From Dipteris shenzhenensis (lineage: Eukaryota > Polypodiophyta > Polypodiopsida > Gleicheniales): 64,000 bases of DNA. The notes beneath the pieces were generated by a model. That model saw nothing but the letters and a program-made list of their open reading frames with translations. It ran no database searches and was not told where the DNA came from. The stretch lies in NCBI GenBank assembly GCA_047967505.1, contig CM106540.1; one strand, given 5' to 3'. The stretch's first letter is position 1; every line of letters starts with the position of its first letter. A program made the translations under genes and the position numbers. Positions 57,504-64,000 of this stretch are shown one piece after another.

Positions 57504-58900
57504 ATGGATTCATCTAGAACTTTGTTCCATGACTTCATCTCACGAACTGCATTTGCAGATCGTGAGGAAGAGCTATTTTTAGTGTTTGATAGGACTTTAG
57601 ATGTCCTAGGCACATATATGCGAGCCAAGGATGACTTCTCATATCTCATCCTTTACATGTAAGATAATTTCTTAAATTTTGCCTATACACTTGAGCACAC
57701 TTCAAAGAGATGGGTTCCCATAGATTACATAAACTATTTGTTCATAGAGGACCCAATTTTGTAAAGCGCTTGGCCCGCTTTTATGACAACCTTATAGATG
57801 AAGGGTTTAGGACAGTTGAAGTTCAAGACATCCTAGATGCAAGGATCACAGGAAATACAGGCACCAAATTCCTTTCATGGGAGATGACATTTATCTTCCT
57901 TCTCCAAGAGGGAAATTTAGAGGAAGAAGCCTCATCGTCTAGCACCCCCTCTATTAGAACTCCTGATCTAGTCTCGGTCCCTAGACTAGACTTGGACATC
58001 TACATGGAAGAGAGACTTGACAATCCAACAGAGGAGATGGAAGCAGCTAAAGCATTGAGCCTACTTCAAGAGCCCCCAGTAGAGCAAGAATTTGCATTGG
58101 AGACCGTTGAACCAGACTCAGAATTATGGTCCTTGTCCCCCCTCATCATCGATGGAGAAGAGTATGTATTCCTCCATGACATAGAGATTCTTTTTGGACT
58201 ACGAAAGAATGAGGCACTCGGAGTCCTATCGGGGTTCGATGTTGATACAAGTGTCAAAGATCCTGAGGTTTTAGGTACTGAAGACCAAACAATGGAAGAC
58301 TTTCTCTTGACGACACTGGTTTCAATGAGGGATGCAAACATGTCCGTATATGATGCACAACCCTCTCATGTAGAAGCTTCCACCTCCAACACAGGTCAGG
58401 AGAAAGCGTCCACCTCCCAAATGGAACATCACACAGCACCTGGTTCCATCAACATTGCAAATGAGGAAGGGATAGAAGCCGACAACGCTGTAGTGGTAAG
58501 TTCGAACAATATTTTTTATTTTGATGTTCTTTCAGTAGTATAATTTGTTTTGTCGGTCTTCTAATGTTTGTTGAATTGTTGCAGGATGCATTTGAGCTTG
58601 ATGAATTTTCATCTCGATGGGGTAATGTTCGCAGCACATTTGGGCGAGATCATTCCTTAGCCCATTACCTTGGCAAAGTCGAAGAGCATATCATGGTCTT
58701 TCACGGCAAATTTTCTCCTCGAGGTCCTTCGGAGCTGCTGAAGTGCAAGGCATTGTCGCGCACTATCGGATACTCCAACATTACTCAGAATGCTGACAAA
58801 GTCATTTTGGTACACTGCTTGGCTGCTATCAATGCCTTTGGATCAAACATTCAGGGCAGGGCATCAACGGCAACGGCTATCTCTTTGGTAGCAGGATAGG
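57504..58900 (+). pseudogene. Gene B, copy 2, unknown two-exon protein
   Basis: ATG 57,504 (MDSSRTLFHDFISRT), with TAA at 57,660 where copy 1 has CAA, and a one-base frameshift near 57,755. A long open frame then follows: NFVKRLARFYDNLIDEGFRT, MTFIFLLQEGNLEEEASSSS, an acidic linker, and EEYVFLHDIEILFGLRKNEA. An 89-nt intron (GTAAG 58,496 to TTGCAG 58,584), at the same place as in copy 1, precedes the final exon with STFGRDHSLAHYLGKVEEHI, LLKCKALSRTIGYSNITQNA and DKVILVHCLAAINAFGSN, ending TAG at 58,900. The basic/hydrophobic final exon after an acidic linker suggests a separate domain, unidentified. Confidence 0.72.
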
Positions 58901-59237
58901 AGGATGTTAGTGCTGTTGCGGCTAATTTATATCTAGGAATCCACTAGGGGATTCAAAGACCCCTATTCTCGATGTACTCGAACTAGCCAAGAAGAAAGAT
59001 AGCCTTTGATGCCTTTGTATATATAAACATATATTTAAATGGATATTTCAATGGATACATGACTACATGTCTTTATTATTTGTTTTAAGTTATCATTGCT
59101 CATCATGAATTCCATTGTATTTTGTTTAAGTCGTTGATGATATATTTTCTCCATCATTTTAATTGTGTTAATTTAATAAATTTCTAGCTAATTTAGTATC
59201 ATTTTCACCAATTCTGGGTATCAAGAGTTCATTTCTG

Positions 59238-59556
59238 TCAAATCTTGAAGGAATTTCACCATTGTGTAGAAGGGAAAAGTGTCCGACACATTGCCAGGAC
59301 CCTATAATGCCCAAAACCCGCCACAGCACAAATTTCGACATTCTGGACTCTTTTGAATTTCACCGTCGCGCAGAAGGAAAGAGTGTCTGACACGTCGGTA
59401 GGACCCCAGAAAGCCCGAAACTAGAAATCCTAGAAAGCCCAGGACCCCAGAAAACCCAATTTGCACCGTGGTAGGTTTTGGACTTTTTGGGGTCCTAGCG
59501 ACGTGTCGGACACTTTTCCCTTCTGCGGGACGGTGAAATTCCTTTAGGATTTGATG
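59238..59556. repeat. Intergenic inverted repeat between gene B and H3-like gene (copy 2)
   Basis: Left arm 59,238-59,303: TCAAATCTTGAAGGAATTTC, ACC, AGAAGGGAAAAGTGTCCGAC, AGGACCC. The right arm (59,488-59,556, complement) repeats these with few changes. A third, direct copy of the block starts at 59,356 (TTTCACCGTCGCGCAGAAGG). The motif order TTTCACC, CAGAAGG, (T)GTCCGAC/TGTTCGGC, (G)CCC is the same as in copy 1. Confidence 0.85.
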
Positions 59557-59744
59557 GAATTCAAAACTTGACTTAAAATGATCATTTACTGCAAGCATTG
59601 AAATGGAAAATATACAACAATGCGATAGTGTAGAGAATGTTGATATATTTTATTTAAAAAAATCAATCTTTGGGCCTTAGATACAAGATAGTGCCTTCAA
59701 GGGCAGGGGGTGGTCTAAGCACTAAGAGTGGGCTGCAAGAGAAT

Positions 59745-60057
59745 CTAGGGCTTCCAACTTGGATCACTCCATAGCCGCTTCGCCAGAGCCATGTCCTTGT
59801 CCATGATCGTGACGCGCTTTCCATGGATGGCACACAAGTTGGCATCCTCGAACAAAGCAGTGGTCACTTGCTCTGCAGCCTTCTGGAGCATCCCCATAGC
59901 TCCTGTGCTGAAGCGCAGCCTCTCGCTCAGGAAGCCTCTCTATATTCGGGAGGTTATAGAACACGTTTTGTTCGATCGGGAGAGGGATCTCATGGGGAGG
60001 GGAAGGCTGAGGGGAAGGTTGAGGGGAAGGCTGAGGATTGTTGGTGGTTGGACCCAT
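59745..60057 (-). pseudogene. Histone H3-like gene, copy 2 (frameshifted)
   Basis: The minus strand from 59,939 to the stop at 59,745 gives 64 residues: [38 protein letters not shown] and [19 protein letters not shown], i.e. H3 alpha-2, loop 2 and alpha-3. The 5' part lies in another frame ([20 protein letters not shown], about 59,990-59,930), consistent with a one-base insertion in a CTTCCTGAG context. Further 5' is a PSPQ repeat (14-15-bp tandem, 59,995-60,040). It shares the M-D-K-D, A-L-A-K-R and C-terminal D-P-S features of copy 1 that canonical H3 lacks, so both descend from one element-borne H3-like gene. Copia-related sequence replaces the tail region. Confidence 0.8.
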
Positions 60058-60109
60058 CTGCTCCCTTCTCTCACTCTAGCTTGCAACCAACGTGCGACTC
60101 CTTGACTCC

Positions 60110-60455
60110 CTTGTAGAATCACATGGGATAGAATAGATGCATCTTGGAAGAGGAGTGAGAGCACAAGATGTAACCAAAATGTTTTCACAATAGACTGTGA
60201 GAGAGGTGACTCTCTCTTATAGAAAGGGGAGAAGGTGGCACCTTCCCTACATTAGTGGCAATCAGCCCCTACATCAGTGGGACTGGCCTAAATCAAAGTA
60301 ACCTCCCATGTGGGGGCCTTTGGCTTACATCATCACTTAGGTCACACGCTAGACACATCATAGCACTTGATGTGCCTCTACAACACACACAAACACACAT
60401 GTGAATCCCCTAGATGCACACATACAAATGCTCATTTGTGTCATCACCCTATCTA
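60110..60455 (-). mobile_element. Possible copia LTR
   Basis: Downstream of the gag remnant on the minus strand. It starts about TGATGACACAAATGAGC and contains TTTCTATAAGAGAG, a TATA-like box (60,217-60,222), in a promoter-like setting. No second LTR is in the window, so the call rests on position and composition only. Confidence 0.3.
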
Positions 60456-60478
60456 CTAGAGGATGCATAATTGTCTTG

Positions 60479-61376
60479 CTATAATTTTTCATTCATGATG
60501 TCATTCTGCTTTTTATAGCAGTCTTTAGCCATATGACCCATTTTACCACAATAGTAGCATTCAACATTGCTCTTTGCATTTTGGCCTCTTTGCCATCCAC
60601 CACGACCTCTTTGGCTCCCCCTGCCTCTAAAGTTACCATGCCCTCCTCCATAGGACTGGTTTTCTTGAATTTGCTGCATATTCTGATTTCTACCACGGCC
60701 TCCAGATCCTGCTCTACCTCTGCCTCTACCTCTTCCAGCATTTGAGTAGAAGACATCTTCTTTTGAAGTTCATCTTAAAGAAGATGCACCACCATTTCTC
60801 TGATCTTCAGAAATTAGAAGAGCAATCAACTCCTCAAAATCAGGAAATTTTTCATGGATGGCAATGGATGTCCGGAATTGTGCATAATCCTTTCCTAGAC
60901 CATTCAAGGCAACAGAAACTAAATCATCATCTTCCACTGGTGACCCAATGGAAGCAAGTGCATCTGCAATCTTCTTCACCTTCATGTGGTAGTCATTGAT
61001 GCTCATATTTTCTCTTTGCACATTATGCAACTCCTGCTTGAGCTGCATTTTCTTGGCTTGTGTATTTGTGCTATATATTTTTGTCAAAGTATCCCACGCC
61101 TTCTTCGGTGTGCTTACATCCTGAATATGCACAATCATAGAAGAAATACTGATAGATAGCCAATACATAACTTTTCTAGCTCTCTCATGCCAGCCTTTAA
61201 ATGCTGCAACTCCTGTTGATTGGGAACGTTAGGAATAACTGGTTCTTGTTACCTCCAGTAATGAACTCCCAATAGCCTTTTCCCTTAAGGAAATTCATCA
61301 TTCTAAACTTCCATGCTGGGAAGTTGTTCTTGTCAAACGATTCAGTGGCAATTTGTGAAAGAGCATCAGACGCCAT
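60479..61376 (-). pseudogene. Ty1/copia Gag remnant
   Basis: Minus-strand ATG at 61,376 begins MASDALSQIATESFDKNNFP, with YWEFITGG. After a small frameshift near 61,245 it continues PNVPNQQELQHLK, KAWDTLTKIYSTNTQAKKMQ, LNGLGKDYAQFRTSIAIHEK and ELIALLISEDQR, the UBN2-type copia Gag. A GRGRGR/RGGW-rich region leads to CYYCGKMGHMAKDC, a CX2CX4HX4C RNA-binding knuckle at 60,570-60,530. One stop (LR*TSKED) and one frameshift break it. Protease and pol are absent, so the copy is internally deleted. Confidence 0.9.
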
Positions 61377-61639
61377 TACAAAACACTACAAAAATATTGT
61401 GTCACTGCAAAAAACACAACTTCTGCCTCACAAGGGCAAATCTGCACAACTGACGAAAGTGGTATTTGACCGCACAGTCACTTCCTAGTGACGATTTTGC
61501 ATCAACAGGCAATAAGAATGATTCTATCACTCCTAATATCTCTGCACACAGGCATACGATGCAATTTCTCCATCAAATTTTCACCGACCTACAGAACAGT
61601 GGTCGCACAACAAAAATACCCCGAGTGTCCTAGATTGAG

Positions 61640-62671
61640 AAAGAAAGAAGAAAAACAAGTATCCTTGTTAGAAGCTTCTTCAGGGGATGAGGAAAGAGAG
61701 GTAATGATGGCTAAAAAGGGGCATGGTAAAGCAAAAGAAGAAGAAGAAAGCAAGGAAGAAGTAGATGATGGACATCAAGAAGAGGAACACCATATTTAGA
61801 AAAAGAGGGCATCTAGAAGGTGAAATAGCCAGTCAGACTTTCCTTTAGGACAAGGTATTGGAAGCTATGACTTGTTGTCCAACCTTAAAGAAAAGGAAGC
61901 TCATATCACCTTTGGTCAATTACTTGCTTTGTCTCCAAAACTACGGAAGGAATGGGGAAAGCTAGCAAGCACAAGAGTGTCAAAGAAGAAAAAGAAGAAA
62001 AGTGCCATTCCTATTGTTCACAAGGTAGATATAGATGTTGGTGATGATGTACCTGTGGTTGATGTGATCATTGATGGTCAAGTGATTTCTAATGTTTACA
62101 TTGATGGAGGTGCATCGATTAATGTTATGAGAAGACCATGATAGATGCTGATTTAAAATACTCTAGTACTACCTCTCCTTATCGCATCACATTGGCTGAC
62201 AACACTAGGGTTAAGACCTTGGGAGTTGTGAAGAATCTAGAAGTGGATGTATGTGGAATTTTTGTGCCAACTACTTTTCAGGTGATCCCTACCAAGCCAG
62301 ATGCACGTGCCTATCCATTGATTTTGGGAAGGTCTTGGCCATGCAAGGTGAATGCTGTTCAAAAGTGGGATACTAAAGAATTGATTTTGCAGGGAAATGA
62401 TAAGAAGGTGCACTACAACATCAGAAGCCACAAAAAGGAAGTTGTCAAGGAGGAGTCTTCAACATCAAAGAGTTTAAGCTCTGACTTAACCAATGAAGAA
62501 GAAGAGACAAGGTGTAGCTCCAAGGAGTCCAGCTTAGAGGGTGAGGTGGAAGGAGTGGCCTTTGGTCTTTGTCTTGGTGCTGATTGGGACGAGTCAAGAA
62601 GGAACAAGGTGGTGGTGCAAGAAGATTCTGTAGAGACACTTCACGTGGAGGATGTGGAGCACACTAAATGA
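61640..62671 (+). pseudogene. Ty3/gypsy Gag C-terminus and protease remnant
   Basis: The plus strand reads YDLLSNLKEKEAHITFGQLL, ALSPKLRKEW and a lysine run, then PVVDVIIDGQVISNVYIDGG followed by ASINVM. This is the retrotransposon aspartic protease with D-G-G in place of D-T/S-G, common in plant gypsy elements. A frameshift at about 62,135 leads to TSPYRITLADNTRVKTLGVV and AYPLILGRSWPCKVNAVQKW, the protease flap and tail (L-I-L-G-R-x-W). An acidic tail follows to TGA at 62,671. Reverse transcriptase is not seen downstream. Confidence 0.85.
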
Positions 62672-63790
62672 CGCCAATGCAATGAAGAGCTTCTTGGTGA
62701 TTCTCTCTCATAGAAGCTCCAGTACTTGGATATGTTAGATGATTTTCCATGTCTCTTTGCAACAAGCTATTCACAGGTTCTTGTCCATGTGTTGCAATAA
62801 TATAAGAAAGATCACATGCCGAGCATGTGAAAGGCATGTGGAGGAGTGTGGACTCAAGAGGAATCCTTCTAGAATTCCCATGTGGAATAAGGAGGATGTG
62901 GACATATGGAAAAGAGAGGGTCCCTATGGGCTCCATGTGGAGAGACTCTTTATTTTCTCAATATTTTAAGAGTCTTGAGCATCTTTTGATGGGACACATG
63001 GCAAGAGTAGCCAAAAAGGACATGGATGCTGACATACAGGCTTATGTGATTGATGAGGAAAGGAATCTACAAGCAGCAATTGTAAATGGGTGAAGCAGGG
63101 TGACAATATCTCTATAATTCTCTCTCTATGAGTAGTCTTGAGCTTCCGCTCCCTCTTGTATGTATGAAACCTCTTCTTCTCTCTTGTATTTGTAGTATTT
63201 TGAGTGTATTTGAGTGGAGTCTTACTCTCATGTACTAGCAACAAGCCTTACAAGCTATTGTTGAGATTAGCACCCAGAAGTATGGCATTGTGGCTATGAT
63301 TGTTTCATTTGAGAAGAAGCATTCTCACAGTCTCTAAAGGAGTACTAGTACTAGTCAAATGTGATATGGTTCCTTACATTTGAGTTTGGTTGCAAAGTGG
63401 GAGATCATTCAATAAGTCAAGTGCTATGCTACCTTTTGTTAGAGTTCAAGTGCAAGTCAGAAATTGTTCAAGTGCCATAGAAGTAGAAGCAAGTGAAAAC
63501 AAATGGGAAGATTAGGGCAAGGCCAAGCCCTAATCTACCCAAAAACAATTTTGAAAAAAAAAAGTTTCAATATTACTACTTTTAAAAGCATTCTAAAAAA
63601 ATGAAATCAAAATATTTGTTCGATATTAGCGTCAGACAATAGTCTTACATATTGACGAAAATATCGATGTATTACCTTAATCATGTAAGACTCTTGACAA
63701 TGATGGTAATTAACTACCCATGCTAAGCCTGATAGAAGATGTACTTTGGTTGCATGGAAGACAATTCCATTTGCTTTAATGATGCATGTT
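62672..63790. other. No gene recognised
   Basis: Short open frames (for example 62,827-63,093, GHMARVAKKDMDADIQAYVI) show no family. CT-rich stretches at 63,110-63,185 could be LTR or leader sequence of the gypsy copy, but no repeat partner is in the window. Confidence 0.4.
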
Positions 63791-63792
63791 CA

Positions 63793-64000
63793 GAGGGGTC
63801 ATTTGAAAATGTGTAACCCTAGCATGTGTGTTCAATAATAAATATTACTTTTCACAGAAATTTCACATACTTAAGGGGTTTATTTATTCACAGTACAACA
63901 AAGTTCAGACTTTAAACTATACAAATTTATGTAGGATTCATGTTATTTACTTATGCGAAACTTCAGAAAAAATTCACATACATAAGGGCTTTATTTATTC
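63793..64000. mobile_element. Partial MITE-family copy M6, cut by the window end
   Basis: Starts GAGGGGTCATTTGAAAATGT then GTAACCCTAGCATGTGTG, matching the complement of the right end of M1/M2 (GGGGTCACTCATCATATGTA, ACCCTATCACGTGAG). The other end lies outside the window. Confidence 0.55.

Noticed and set aside
59663-60105. Proline-rich and arginine-rich frames on both strands over the copy-2 histone
   Set aside because: Shadows of the H3-like frame and of a 14-15-bp tandem repeat.
1-64000. tRNA, rRNA or organelle-derived genes
   Set aside because: I saw no cloverleaf with conserved T-loop GTTCRA and no rRNA motif; the initiator-tRNA matches are retrotransposon primer sites.

Overview
This is nuclear DNA of a land plant with a large, repeat-dominated genome. 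The evidence is a plant-type alpha/beta-hydrolase gene with short GT-AG introns and a dense mix of Ty1/copia, Ty3/gypsy, TRIM, CACTA, LINE and MITE sequences. There are no bacterial operons or ribosome-binding sites. I cannot fix the clade; the mixture and degree of decay would suit a fern, gymnosperm or large-genome angiosperm.

Layout. 0-7 kb: unknown minus-strand coding debris, tandem repeats, two G-rich palindromes and a 247-bp MITE. 7.4-9.4 kb: the only recognisable host-type gene, a damaged alpha/beta-hydrolase on the minus strand, with a miniature LTR retrotransposon (TRIM) directly upstream of its start codon. 9.5-21 kb: gypsy pol remnants (two minus-strand copies), a CACTA tail fragment, two MITEs and an LTR-like end. 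21-27 kb: unknown coding scraps, a 450-bp MITE and diverged direct repeats. 27.9-31.3 kb: a plus-strand CACTA transposase remnant ending at a CACTA terminus. 31.6-32.3 kb: a MITE inserted in a LINE remnant. 35.2-37.9 kb: a structurally complete non-coding LTR retrotransposon (identical-length LTRs, PBS, PPT and a perfect 5-bp target duplication).

38-60 kb holds the most interesting material: two diverged copies of one multigene mobile-element family. Each copy carries, in the same order, gene A (+, Cys/His motif), gene B (+, two exons), an intergenic inverted repeat, and a convergent histone H3-like gene (-). Copy 1 (about 43.0-46.8 kb) has an intact histone-fold reading frame, and 5' of it a separate remnant that looks like the H3 tail around K4/K9, with its Gln codon turned to TAG. 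A degraded transposase-like gene follows on the minus strand (47.4-50.1 kb). Ends beginning CATTAGGGGAGAATTGGGGT lie at 38,032 and 50,750 (inverted), and again at 55,218 in front of copy 2 and at 13,994. Satellite arrays alternating pyrimidine tracts with GCATATGC-type palindromes border copy 1. Copy 2 (55.2-59.95 kb) is cut off by copia sequence.

60-64 kb: copia gag (-), gypsy gag/protease (+) and a partial MITE. Almost every coding region except the copy-1 histone fold is broken by stops or frameshifts, many explicable as C-to-T or G-to-A changes expected in methylated repeats. All identifications come from reading the sequence by eye; no database search was run.
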